From the NCBI GenBank assembly GCA_001796155.1, contig MGLU01000071.1:11669-17990 (forward strand): a stretch of DNA of 6,322 nt, in the 5' to 3' direction. The notes below the pieces were generated by a model that saw only the letters and a program-made list of their open reading frames with translations, was not told the DNA's origin and did not search any database. This DNA is from Chlamydiae bacterium RIFCSPHIGHO2_12_FULL_27_8. Lineage in GTDB: Bacteria; Chlamydiota; Chlamydiia; Chlamydiales; SM23-39. This document shows, piece by piece, positions 1 to 6,176 of this stretch; the stretch's first letter is position 1, and the number at the start of each line of letters is the position of its first letter. Both the position numbers and the translations under genes were made by a program.

Positions 1-954
1 TTTGTTGTCCCAATTTATAATTAATTCTTCTAAATTGTATTTACTAAGTTCTGTGGCCATCCATGTATTATTGCTAGTAATAGGGATTGCTCCAGCTACA
101 ATTGCTTCAACAAAAATACCCGAAGTTCTATATCTATAATTTTGCTTTTGATAAGGTAATAAAATTAAATCCGCTTTACTCATAAGTGTATAATATTCTT
201 CTCTAGTTAAAAAAGATGAAACTAAGTGAATTTTATCATTAATATTTATTTTATCCTTAGAATTTTCAGCAATAATTAATTTGATAGGAAGATTAGAATT
301 TTTTAAAAGATTAGATAGCTCAATTATTGTAGAAAGGCCTTTTTCTTCTCTAATAAGACCCCCTGGCCACCATAATAATATCTCTTTTTTTCTTGATCGA
401 TTATTATTCATAAATTCTGTATGAGGAATTGGCAATACATAAAATTTTCTTTTAAATAAATATCCATTTCTCTTTGCAATTAAAGTGCTATCAGTCATGT
501 ATGTCATATTATTTTTACCAATACAAAATTCAATCAAATATGAAAAAAAAAGACTTATTTTACCTTTAAGAATCATCACATCATATTCAAATCTATGTAG
601 CAACCAAAACTTTATTTTAGGTCTAAGCAGTAAAACACAAATAAATACTAAAATTAATGTTTGAATATTAAAATCTTCCATAAATAAAACTGGTTTTTTT
701 TCTTTTTTTAATTTCTTAATAATTTTGAAAAAAGGAAGAAAATTTCTTAGATTTTTTAATTTTTTTTGAGGATCCATTTTATAAAGTTTTTTTACCCAAT
801 CAGAACTTAATAAACCAATTTCACAATCTTTAGGAATGATTTTAATACATTTCCATTGGTTTATTTTTGCAGCTTCACTGAATGCCCTGTTATATTCGAA
901 AAAATGCCCAATTTTATTTTCAAGTGAAGGAATTATCGAATAAATTGTAAACAC
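1..954 (-). CDS. GT4-like glycosyltransferase, partial (C-terminus beyond the left edge)
   Basis: An open frame of 318 codons begins at GTG 954-952 and runs off the window with no stop. It probably transfers a sugar from a nucleotide-sugar donor to a growing surface glycan at the cytoplasmic face of the membrane. The N-terminal half has a GHFFEYN stretch (residues 16-22), of the kind seen near the acceptor side of GT-B enzymes, and a short hydrophobic, basic-flanked patch at about 100-117 that could rest on the membrane. The C-terminal half has WWPGGLIREEKG (195-206), opening the second Rossmann domain, and ADLILLPY, then TSG (277-279) and Glu283 in FVEAIVAG, which matches the GT4 donor-site region. 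Full-length relatives have about 350-400 residues, so a few dozen are missing. GTG is the first possible start, because the previous gene's TAG lies in the same frame two codons upstream. The ribosome site is weak, so translation may depend on reinitiation after the SDR. Donor and acceptor are unknown. Confidence 0.82.
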   Translation of the reverse strand, partial: MFTIYSIIPSLENKIGHFFEYNRAFSEAAKINQWKCIKIIPKDCEIGLLSSDWVKKLYKMDPQKKLKNLRNFLPFFKIIKKLKKEKKPVLFMEDFNIQTLILVFICVLLLRPKIKFWLLHRFEYDVMILKGKISLFFSYLIEFCIGKNNMTYMTDSTLIAKRNGYLFKRKFYVLPIPHTEFMNNNRSRKKEILLWWPGGLIREEKGLSTIIELSNLLKNSNLPIKLIIAENSKDKININDKIHLVSSFLTREEYYTLMSKADLILLPYQKQNYRYRTSGIFVEAIVAGAIPITSNNTWMATELSKYNLEELIINWDNK

Positions 955-957
955 ACT

Positions 958-1770
958 CTATTTCCAATTATTGTTATGCCTTCTCAGTTTGTACATATCT
1001 TTATCTTTTTCTAATTCTTGCAAAAGTTTATTATCACCCCATTTGTCAAATTCAACACTAAAATTCCTTCCATTAATAGCCTTTGACTTACAAGATACCA
1101 GCCATGTACAACATTCAATAACTTTTTTCACATCAACAAAATCATTATTTTTAAATTTTTCTAATGTTTTATTATAATTATCACTATTTTTTGAAATATC
1201 TGAATTGATTGTTTCATTATGAATTTTTGTTTTTACCCATCCAGGTCCTACAATGTTAAATCTTACATCAGGAATCTCTGCATCAAGAAGTTCACACATT
1301 TTTGTTAATGCAATTTTAGAAATTATATAACTAGAATAATTAATAACAGCGTTGTTAGTTCCTCCACCTGCAAAAAATAATACTGTTGGAAATAAAATGT
1401 TTTTATTCCTAGATGGTAGTAATAAATTTAAAATTCTTAATTGATTAATAAAATTTATATGAATGCTCTTTTCCCACTGATCAAAATCTGTATTTTGAAA
1501 ATCACCAATAGGATTCATAGTACCGGTACAAAAAACTAATACATCCCAACTATCGATAGAGTTTGATAATTTTTTAAAAAAAGTTTGAATCGATTGTTTT
1601 TCTGAAATATCTAAGTTAAATAATTTCACATTATATATTTTAGTTAAATCAATTACTTGTTTAGTTTTTTTTCTAAAAGTTCCAAAAAGATTCCAGCCTT
1701 TTTCAGACCAACTTTTACATAAATCAATTCCTATATCGCTTGATGCAGAAATAATAATACAATTTTTCAA
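958..1770 (-). CDS. Atypical short-chain dehydrogenase/reductase (SDR), TTG start
   Basis: This is a 270-residue cytoplasmic oxidoreductase of the classical SDR fold, probably reducing or oxidising a sugar intermediate with NAD(P)H. An N-terminal Rossmann strand and turn reads ISASSDIG (7-14), followed by an Arg-Lys pair after strand 2 (33-35, favouring NADP), Asp54 in the adenine-pocket position, Asn106 in HINF, and the catalytic pair Tyr148 and Lys152 in YIISK, then PG at 176-177. Two of the three glycines of the usual TGxxxGxG are replaced (Ser8, Asp12), and the position of the catalytic Ser, 13 residues before Tyr148, is occupied by Gly (GGG, 135-137). Activity may therefore be altered. 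A longer reading begins at ATG 1809, but the TTG at 1770 is preferred: it overlaps the upstream TGA as TTGA, has AGGA 8 nt before it, and places the first Rossmann strand at the N-terminus as usual. It is third in the operon. Confidence 0.85.
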   Translation of the reverse strand: MKNCIIISASSDIGIDLCKSWSEKGWNLFGTFRKKTKQVIDLTKIYNVKLFNLDISEKQSIQTFFKKLSNSIDSWDVLVFCTGTMNPIGDFQNTDFDQWEKSIHINFINQLRILNLLLPSRNKNILFPTVLFFAGGGTNNAVINYSSYIISKIALTKMCELLDAEIPDVRFNIVGPGWVKTKIHNETINSDISKNSDNYNKTLEKFKNNDFVDVKKVIECCTWLVSCKSKAINGRNFSVEFDKWGDNKLLQELEKDKDMYKLRRHNNNWK

Positions 1771-2450
1771 TATTTTTTTCCTGCACCAATAGACCAAATA
1801 TAATGACACATTGGTGAATAGCCTGTATGAAGCACTTCATCGTTCATTCCAAACATAAAAGCAAATTTAAATCTATCTTCCGTAATTTTTTTTAACTCTT
1901 CCATAGATTTTAAATTAATATGTTGAACTCTACTTCTTTCTGTAGCGTACTGATTAGCTGTAACATTTGGGGTTCCGGTAATTAAAACAGAGTCTTCTTT
2001 TAACATCTTACATGTATTTGCATAAAAATCATTTTCTTTTTCAGGATCCAAATGTTCAATTACATCAATTGAATATGCTGCATCAGCTTGAATTTTTAGG
2101 TAGTCATTATTTAGATCAATATGCTCAAAAGTTACATTTTTTAAATGTTTTAAACGCCTTTTACAATCATCTATATGTCTTTTATCCCAATCTACACAAA
2201 CTAAATGTTTAACTTCTTTTGCTATTATTGGTATGCCAAAACCATCCCCAAAACCTATTTCAATCACCAAATCTTTTCCTTGCAACATTTTTGCACAAAA
2301 TTTATATCTAGCAAGTACAAATGATAAATGTTTTGGATCATTAAAAAAACTATATGCCGACCAATGACCTAATAAAAATTCAGGAGTTGCAAATTGATAA
2401 TCAGTGCCTTCTTTGTAGCCGTCCCAATCTGTTTTTTTTATTTTTTGCAT
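1767..2450 (-). CDS. Class I SAM-dependent methyltransferase
   Basis: A complete 227-residue protein, expected to transfer a methyl group from S-adenosylmethionine to a small molecule or sugar in the cytoplasm. Motif I is EIGFGDGFG (64-72), the acidic residue that binds the SAM ribose is Asp87 in VCVDWD, and the motif IV-like segment is SIDVIEHL (127-134). These are followed by a strand with GTPN (159-162), as in UbiG or Methyltransf_11/23-type enzymes. The roughly 60-residue N-terminal extension (PKHLSFVLARYKF, 39-51) is of the kind found in methyltransferases of polysaccharide loci. The ATG overlaps the upstream TAA as TAATG and has AGGA 6 nt before it, so it is translationally coupled to the TPP-enzyme gene. 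The substrate is unknown. Its position between a carboligase-type enzyme and an SDR suggests O-, N- or C-methylation of the same sugar precursor. Confidence 0.88.
   Translation of the reverse strand: MQKIKKTDWDGYKEGTDYQFATPEFLLGHWSAYSFFNDPKHLSFVLARYKFCAKMLQGKDLVIEIGFGDGFGIPIIAKEVKHLVCVDWDKRHIDDCKRRLKHLKNVTFEHIDLNNDYLKIQADAAYSIDVIEHLDPEKENDFYANTCKMLKEDSVLITGTPNVTANQYATERSRVQHINLKSMEELKKITEDRFKFAFMFGMNDEVLHTGYSPMCHYIWSIGAGKKY
1779..1782 (-). promoter_or_regulatory. Shine-Dalgarno site that selects the TTG start of the SDR
   Basis: On the minus strand AGGA lies 8 nt before TTG 1770-1768, inside the last codons of the methyltransferase gene. The TTG shares two bases with that gene's TGA stop (TTGA), an arrangement typical of coupled translation. 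The in-frame ATG at 1809 has no comparable site. Confidence 0.65.
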
Positions 2451-4237
2451 TAATTTTCCTCTTTATTTGAATATTCATAAATTTGCTTAACATTTAAAAT
2501 TTCTTGAATTTCTTCTTGTGATAATTTTGGATCTAAATCTTCTAGTCCATTTCCAAATCTCAACATTGGTAGAATTTTTTGATTTTCAAAAATATTAACC
2601 TCACAAAAAACAGGCCCTTTTTTTTCAAAGATTAGATTTAATTTCGACTCTATTTCTAAATCATCTCTAATAAAAACATATTCTAATTTAAACGCTTCGG
2701 CAATTTTTTTGTAATCAGGAAAATAAAGACCAGTTGTTTCATTTACTGCAGCAAAATTAGATTCTAACCAGTTCTCGAGAGTCTGTTTTTGAATACCATG
2801 ACCTTTATTATTAAATAGAAAAACACATACAGGTAAATTGTGTCTTCTTAAAGTAGCTAATTCTTGTAAACACATCATAAATCCTCCATCACCAATAATA
2901 CAGAGAACTCTATTATTAGAAGCAAATGCTGCCCCTATGCTAGCCGGTAGAGAATACCCCATTGGAGTGTGATTCCAAGCAGAAAATATTTTTTGACCTC
3001 TTTTCATATCAAAAGCTTGTCCTGTCCAACAAAGATTAGCACCTGTATCAGTTATTACTATATCAGAAACCAAAGATGTTTTAGATAGCTTTTTAATAAA
3101 TAAATAAGGGTTTACTTCTGTTAAATTATTTTGAATTTCATCATCAATTATTGGAAATCTATTTTTCCAGTTGTTAATTTCATTAATCCATGATGTAAAT
3201 TGATTTTTAGTTTCAATATCAAAATTATTTTTGCAAATTTGAAAGAATTCTTTTAAATCCGCATTAATAGATAAATCAATAATAACTGTTTCTTTCTCAA
3301 ATTTATCTATTTCTTCTATATCAATATCAACCATAATTTTTTTAGCATTCGGAGCAAATAAATTTTGCTTACCACCTGTATTCATTTGAGAAAGCTTAGA
3401 TCCAATTACTATTATTAAATCTGCTTTTTGAACAGCTAAATTCCCATATCTTGGTCCACATATACCAAAACATCCCATATTTAATTCATCATCAAAAGAA
3501 AAAACACCTTTCGCAGCCCATGTTGTTAAAGCCGGAATTTTTAATTTTTGTATAAATTCATATGCTTCTTTTTCTGTATTAGAAACAATTACGCCGGCTC
3601 CCAATATTACTACAGGCCTACTTGCATTATCAATAAGCTGAAACATTTTTTGAATATGATTTATCGAAAAATTATTACATTTCAAGGGAGGAATAAATGA
3701 ACATAATTTTTTAACATCTATATCGACTCTTTGTAAATCATCAGGAATATCTAATATAACAGGACCTTGTCGTCCTTCTTTTGCAAAATATAGAGCTTTT
3801 TCTAGCTCATACTTAATCATTAGTGGATCGATAATTAATTTTACATATTTAGTAACACTTTTAAAAATTGATTCTATATCTGTTTCTTGAAAACCCCTTT
3901 GTCTTAGTTTTGTTGTTTTTCTAAGTCTAGCTCTAGCAACTTGCCCTGTAATACAAATTAATGGTATTGAATCAAAATATGCATTACATACACTTGTAAG
4001 TAAATTTGTTGCTCCCGGACCAGAAGTAGTCATCATTAGACCAAAATGTCTAGTTACTCTAGCATACATATCAGCCGAAGCAGCTCCATGCTGTTCATGT
4101 TGGGAACAAATATAATCAATATTAGGATGTTTTCTGCATGAATCAATTAAATGGATTACAGCTCCACCAGAAACAACAAAACATTTTTTTATATTCCTTG
4201 CGGCTAAAAAGTCAATTACAAAATCTGAAAGTTTCAT
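2450..4237 (-). CDS. TPP-dependent enzyme of the acetolactate-synthase superfamily, probably a surface-sugar carboligase or decarboxylase
   Basis: The 595-residue protein has all three domains of the acetohydroxyacid synthase (AHAS) superfamily. The N-terminal PYR domain has catalytic Glu48 in QHEQHGAASADMYAR, TSGPGATN (71-78) and GFQETDI (115-121). A central domain follows, with ILGAGV (211-216) and ADLIIVIGSK (272-281). The C-terminal domain has the TPP/magnesium motif GDG (449-451) to NN (476-477). Known family members decarboxylate pyruvate or another 2-oxoacid and often join the C2 unit to an acceptor. It is probably not housekeeping AHAS (IlvB): the FDDRVTG segment of AHAS is replaced by LSQMNTG, and the Trp after the NN motif that gives AHAS its 2-ketobutyrate preference is replaced (KQT instead of KQW). 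No small regulatory subunit gene adjoins it. The LEDLDPKLSQEE tail (565-576) resembles TPP enzymes of O-antigen loci. Yersinia YerE, which makes an acetyl-branched dideoxysugar, is a plausible functional model. The start has AGG 6 nt upstream. Confidence 0.88.
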   Translation of the reverse strand: MKLSDFVIDFLAARNIKKCFVVSGGAVIHLIDSCRKHPNIDYICSQHEQHGAASADMYARVTRHFGLMMTTSGPGATNLLTSVCNAYFDSIPLICITGQVARARLRKTTKLRQRGFQETDIESIFKSVTKYVKLIIDPLMIKYELEKALYFAKEGRQGPVILDIPDDLQRVDIDVKKLCSFIPPLKCNNFSINHIQKMFQLIDNASRPVVILGAGVIVSNTEKEAYEFIQKLKIPALTTWAAKGVFSFDDELNMGCFGICGPRYGNLAVQKADLIIVIGSKLSQMNTGGKQNLFAPNAKKIMVDIDIEEIDKFEKETVIIDLSINADLKEFFQICKNNFDIETKNQFTSWINEINNWKNRFPIIDDEIQNNLTEVNPYLFIKKLSKTSLVSDIVITDTGANLCWTGQAFDMKRGQKIFSAWNHTPMGYSLPASIGAAFASNNRVLCIIGDGGFMMCLQELATLRRHNLPVCVFLFNNKGHGIQKQTLENWLESNFAAVNETTGLYFPDYKKIAEAFKLEYVFIRDDLEIESKLNLIFEKKGPVFCEVNIFENQKILPMLRFGNGLEDLDPKLSQEEIQEILNVKQIYEYSNKEEN

Positions 4238-4255
4238 TACAAACCTACTAAAAAC

Positions 4256-4283
4256 AGTATAATTAAATAAAATTCTAGAGCAA
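4256..4283 (-). promoter_or_regulatory. Candidate sigma-70 promoter of the TPP-enzyme operon
   Basis: On the minus strand TTGCTC (4278-4283) is followed after 16 nt by TATACT (4256-4261; 5 of 6 matches to TATAAT). Transcription would begin near 4249, giving a very short leader that still includes the AGG site at 4244-4246. The -35 match is poor and the region is AT-rich, so chance matches are likely. Confidence 0.35.
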
Positions 4284-4358
4284 TACTATTTAAATTGAAA
4301 GCTGTTTATTTTCGCTTGTATTAACGTTTATTTTTTTAAAATTTAACAAACCATCTAA

Positions 4359-4531
4359 GGCTTAACCCCAGGGAAATTGCATGATAAAGTTCTTGACACA
4401 GCCCTTCATAGAGAAGCACTCTTTTTTGGTGGCTTGGTGAAGAAGACTTGGTATTCCACAGTCTTTGACAAAAATGCCTATGAAAAGCATTTGTCAATAA
4501 GTTTATCATACAATCGCCTTGGGCTTAACCC
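4359..4531. repeat. 173-bp imperfect inverted repeat, GC-enriched intergenic element
   Basis: The arms 4359-4411 and 4478-4531 are reverse complements at about 42 of 53 aligned positions, with one single-base bulge, around a 66-nt centre. Both arms, each read inward, contain ATGATAAA followed by TT-TTGACA and then TTCATAG. A short GTGG/CCAC pair (4429-4432, 4456-4459) lies inside the centre. By direct count 71 of 173 bases are G or C (41%), far above the surrounding intergenic DNA. GGCTTAACCC also occurs as a direct repeat at both ends (4359-4368, 4522-4531). No target-site duplication or transposase is visible. It could be a decayed MITE-like or IS-end remnant, a folded RNA element, or an inverted partial duplication; the sequence does not decide. 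It lies between the TPP-enzyme promoter and the truncated methyltransferase gene. Confidence 0.6.
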
Positions 4532-4586
4532 ATATTCTTGTTTGCCAGCCTTTATACCAAAAATTATTATAGTCAGGCTTTTTTTA
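4506..4586 (-). pseudogene. Severed C-terminal tail of the small methyltransferase gene, behind a premature TAA
   Basis: Directly after TAA 4586-4584 the same frame stays open for 25 codons to TGA 4508-4506. It encodes a tail containing FWYKGWQTRIWVKPK, an aromatic-rich ending of the sort I associate with this methyltransferase type. A CAA-to-TAA change (Gln to stop) would explain the break. The last eight sense codons and the TGA lie in the right arm of the inverted repeat. That this is a true homologous tail is inference from pattern recognition; the open frame itself is seen. Confidence 0.5.
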
Positions 4587-5030
4587 TTCTGTAATAATTA
4601 AATTCCATTCAGATAAAAGTGGTAAAATTTCTTTGTAATATGGTCTTTCCGAATTATTCAATATTAATAAACCACCAGATTTTGATTTGCTCATTGCACT
4701 CAATATACAACCCTTTCTATTTCTCCCATCAACTATAATAATATCAAAAGAATCATCTTTAAAATTAGAACAAACATTATAATACGGCATTGGATGAAAA
4801 ATATAATTTATTTTTTCCAATAAACCTCCCTTTTCTAACGTATAATATATTAAATCAAACCATCTTTCATCATGTTCAACTGAAACAATATTCACATTTT
4901 TTTCCGCAGACCAAACTGTTGAACCGCCGCTGCCGAACTCTAATACGATGATATTCTCATTATGTGTTAAAAAAGATTCAATAATTAAAATAGCCTCTTC
5001 AGTAATCCAAGGTGTTGTTCTTAGAATCAT
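4584..5030 (-). CDS. Small SAM-dependent methyltransferase-like protein, probably truncated at the C-terminus
   Basis: The 148-residue protein is a class I methyltransferase-like Rossmann domain, related to small proteins common in glycan loci. Motif I is VLEFGSGGST (29-38), followed by VSVEHDERWF (49-58) with acidic residues in the SAM-ribose position, then FDIIIVDGRNR (94-104) and GGLLILNNSERPYY (118-131). The N-terminal PWITEEA lead-in fits the family, so ATG 5030 is a reasonable start; an in-frame TAA lies a few codons upstream. The ribosome site is weak. Comparable proteins usually extend further, and the frame after the TAA at 4584-4586 continues with 25 plausible codons (see next entry), so this is probably a gene shortened by a nonsense mutation. 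It may still fold, because the core motifs are intact. Its substrate is unknown. It is a single gene, divergent from the unit starting at 5313. Confidence 0.72.
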   Translation of the reverse strand: MILRTTPWITEEAILIIESFLTHNENIIVLEFGSGGSTVWSAEKNVNIVSVEHDERWFDLIYYTLEKGGLLEKINYIFHPMPYYNVCSNFKDDSFDIIIVDGRNRKGCILSAMSKSKSGGLLILNNSERPYYKEILPLLSEWNLIITE

Positions 5031-5051
5031 ATCTTCTACTCTTGGACCGGA

Positions 5052-5066
5052 TTAAGGATAAGAAAT
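5052..5066 (-). promoter_or_regulatory. Leader motif copy upstream of the minus-strand methyltransferase
   Basis: Read on the minus strand this is ATTTCTTATCCTTAA, 21 nt before ATG 5030. It matches the copy at 5293-5307 with one difference (CTTAA against CCTAA), so the two copies form an inverted repeat, 11 bp of it exact, that brackets the intergenic region. It may be a regulator site or a leader element that controls both genes. No known regulator site is recognised. Confidence 0.45.
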
Positions 5067-5072
5067 GAAACT

Positions 5073-5186
5073 AAAAAGTGTTTTATTTTTTTAGGCCAAA
5101 TTATATAAATTTATATCATTCAGTAAAATAATATATTCATATTTATAATATAATAGCATTTTGTTTATGTAGTCAAAAAGTGTTTT
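5073..5186 (+). repeat. Two direct copies of AAAAAGTGTTTT
   Basis: Identical 12-mers lie at 5073-5084 and 5175-5186, with start points 102 bp apart. A weaker AAGTGTTATTTTATAAA-type copy starts near 5273, about one further interval downstream. They could be binding sites, but low complexity makes coincidence possible. Confidence 0.3.
5100..5127 (-). promoter_or_regulatory. Candidate sigma-70 promoter of the small methyltransferase gene
   Basis: On the minus strand TTTACT (5122-5127, 4 of 6 matches) lies 16 nt before a perfect TATAAT (5100-5105). A start near 5093 would put the shared leader motif inside the 5' untranslated region. AT-richness makes chance matches common. Confidence 0.35.
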
Positions 5187-5239
5187 TATGGAGAAAATAT
5201 AGATCTATTTTTATAGCACACTGAATATTCAATATTTAG

Positions 5240-5268
5240 TTGCATTATTTATTAATATTCTTTATAAA
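5240..5268 (+). promoter_or_regulatory. Candidate sigma-70 promoter of the 5313 transcription unit
   Basis: TTGCAT (5240-5245) and TATAAA (5263-5268, 5 of 6 matches) are 17 nt apart. A start near 5275 gives a leader of about 38 nt that includes the shared motif at 5293-5307. The -35 match is poor. Confidence 0.33.
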
Positions 5269-5292
5269 ACTTAAGTGTTATTTTATAAAAAT

Positions 5293-5307
5293 ATTTCTTA
5301 TCCCTAA
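5293..5307 (+). promoter_or_regulatory. Leader motif copy upstream of the plus-strand gene
   Basis: ATTTCTTATCCCTAA lies 5 nt before ATG 5313 and mirrors 5066-5052. The start it precedes has no purine-rich Shine-Dalgarno sequence, so the motif occupies the place where a ribosome site would normally lie. Confidence 0.45.
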
Positions 5308-5312
5308 AAAAA

Positions 5313-6176
5313 ATGCAAAAAAAGTTAATAGTAAATTTTTCTTTACCCTTAAATAATTTTTCTTTCGGTGCCTTATTAATTTTAAAACAAGAGATTGATA
5401 TTTTAATAAATATTCTAAAATTAGATATTATTGAAATTTATTCTTCTAAAGAGTTAATAATCTCCCATTTGAACAAATTAAAAAATCAATTTACAATAAA
5501 ATGCACTCTATATAGTTCTATAAACGATCATTTAGAAAACCATGCTGTATGGCCAACTCAAGAATTAATCTATACTGATATAGATTCTTTCCAGAGTTTT
5601 AAAAGAATCATTTTTTTAAACGAAAAATATAAAATTAAACCTTTATTAAAATGGAATACTACTACCTTTAATAACGCTAAAAGTTTTATAAAGTATTTTG
5701 CAGAAAAAAATTATTTAGTTCATTTAAAAAACATCCCACCATATAAGTCAGAAGAAAGTAACGCAAATTTAGATAATTGGAAGTATTTTTTTCAGAAAAA
5801 CGCCATTTTAAAAAAATGTCATTTTATATTAATCGGAAATGATTTTATTCCAAATGAAATATTAAATATTCCGGGCATTTATATTGCTAAAAATATTCTC
5901 TCTTCTATTTATGAAGAAATTGCATTAATTAATTTTGTAAATGGATTTTTAGGAATGGCTTCCGGTTTAGCTCAAGGCATAATTTTTAGCAACACTCCAT
6001 TTGTTATTTTTAAGCACCCTCTACATCATAAAAAAATAATGGAAAGAGAATTAAATTCTCCTTATGGATTTTCATTTTGCAATAATAATCAACAAATCTG
6101 GAGAAAAGAAGATAGTATAAAAAATATTGAAAAAGCTTTTTTATTAATCAATCAAGAAAAAAATGGACAGGTTTAA
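5313..6176 (+). CDS. Protein of unknown function in a polysaccharide locus, possibly glycosyltransferase-like
   Basis: I do not recognise the family of this complete 287-residue protein. It has no signal peptide and no clear membrane span. It is Lys-, Ile- and Asn-rich, as expected from the base composition. The middle carries YLVHLKNIP (134-142), resembling the strand and loop that opens the second half of some GT-B-like proteins. The C-terminal part has an NFVNGFLGMASG stretch, then IIFSNTPFVIFKHP (223-236), reminiscent of the donor-site region in GT-B-type surface-glycan enzymes, where a Gly/Ser-rich loop is followed by a short strand. A glycosyltransferase or sugar-processing role is therefore only suggested. 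ATG 5313 is the natural start but lacks a Shine-Dalgarno site. The gene overlaps the following SDR by 14 nt, so the two are probably co-translated. Confidence 0.75.
   Translation: MQKKLIVNFSLPLNNFSFGALLILKQEIDILINILKLDIIEIYSSKELIISHLNKLKNQFTIKCTLYSSINDHLENHAVWPTQELIYTDIDSFQSFKRIIFLNEKYKIKPLLKWNTTTFNNAKSFIKYFAEKNYLVHLKNIPPYKSEESNANLDNWKYFFQKNAILKKCHFILIGNDFIPNEILNIPGIYIAKNILSSIYEEIALINFVNGFLGMASGLAQGIIFSNTPFVIFKHPLHHKKIMERELNSPYGFSFCNNNQQIWRKEDSIKNIEKAFLLINQEKNGQV

Larger units (their letters stand above)
5031..5312. other. Very AT-rich divergent intergenic region
   Basis: This 282-bp gap separates the two divergent genes and contains no plausible coding frame. In 5101-5160 only about one base in ten is G or C. 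It holds candidate promoters for both directions, the mirrored leader motif near both ends, and a repeated AAAAAGTGTTTT. The composition suits a bendable regulatory region or binding by nucleoid proteins, but that is inference. Confidence 0.6.

Noticed and set aside
971..1177. Plus-strand open frame of 68 codons
   Set aside because: Antisense shadow of the SDR gene, with no supporting signal.
2012..2212. Plus-strand open frame of 66 codons
   Set aside because: Antisense shadow of the well-supported methyltransferase gene.
2450..4237. Naming the TPP enzyme ilvB (acetolactate synthase large subunit)
   Set aside because: AHAS-specific segments are replaced, no small subunit gene is adjacent, and all neighbours are glycan-type genes.
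4336..4509. Minus-strand open frame of 57 codons starting at ATG 4509
   Set aside because: It lies almost wholly in the inverted repeat, has no recognised domain, and the overlapping plus-strand frame is equally open; better explained by the repeat.
4340..4531. Integron attC-like site, because RYYYAAC sequences and an imperfect palindrome are present
   Set aside because: The matching GTTRRRY core is not found in the required orientation at the right end, and no integrase or cassette array is visible.
4547..4585. Possible plus-strand terminator: AGCCT and AGGCT followed by seven T
   Set aside because: The stem has only 5 bp with a 23-nt loop, and no supported plus-strand gene ends there.
4377..4601. 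Plus-strand open frame of 74 codons
   Set aside because: It crosses the inverted repeat and runs antisense into the methyltransferase gene; no ribosome site and no recognisable domain.
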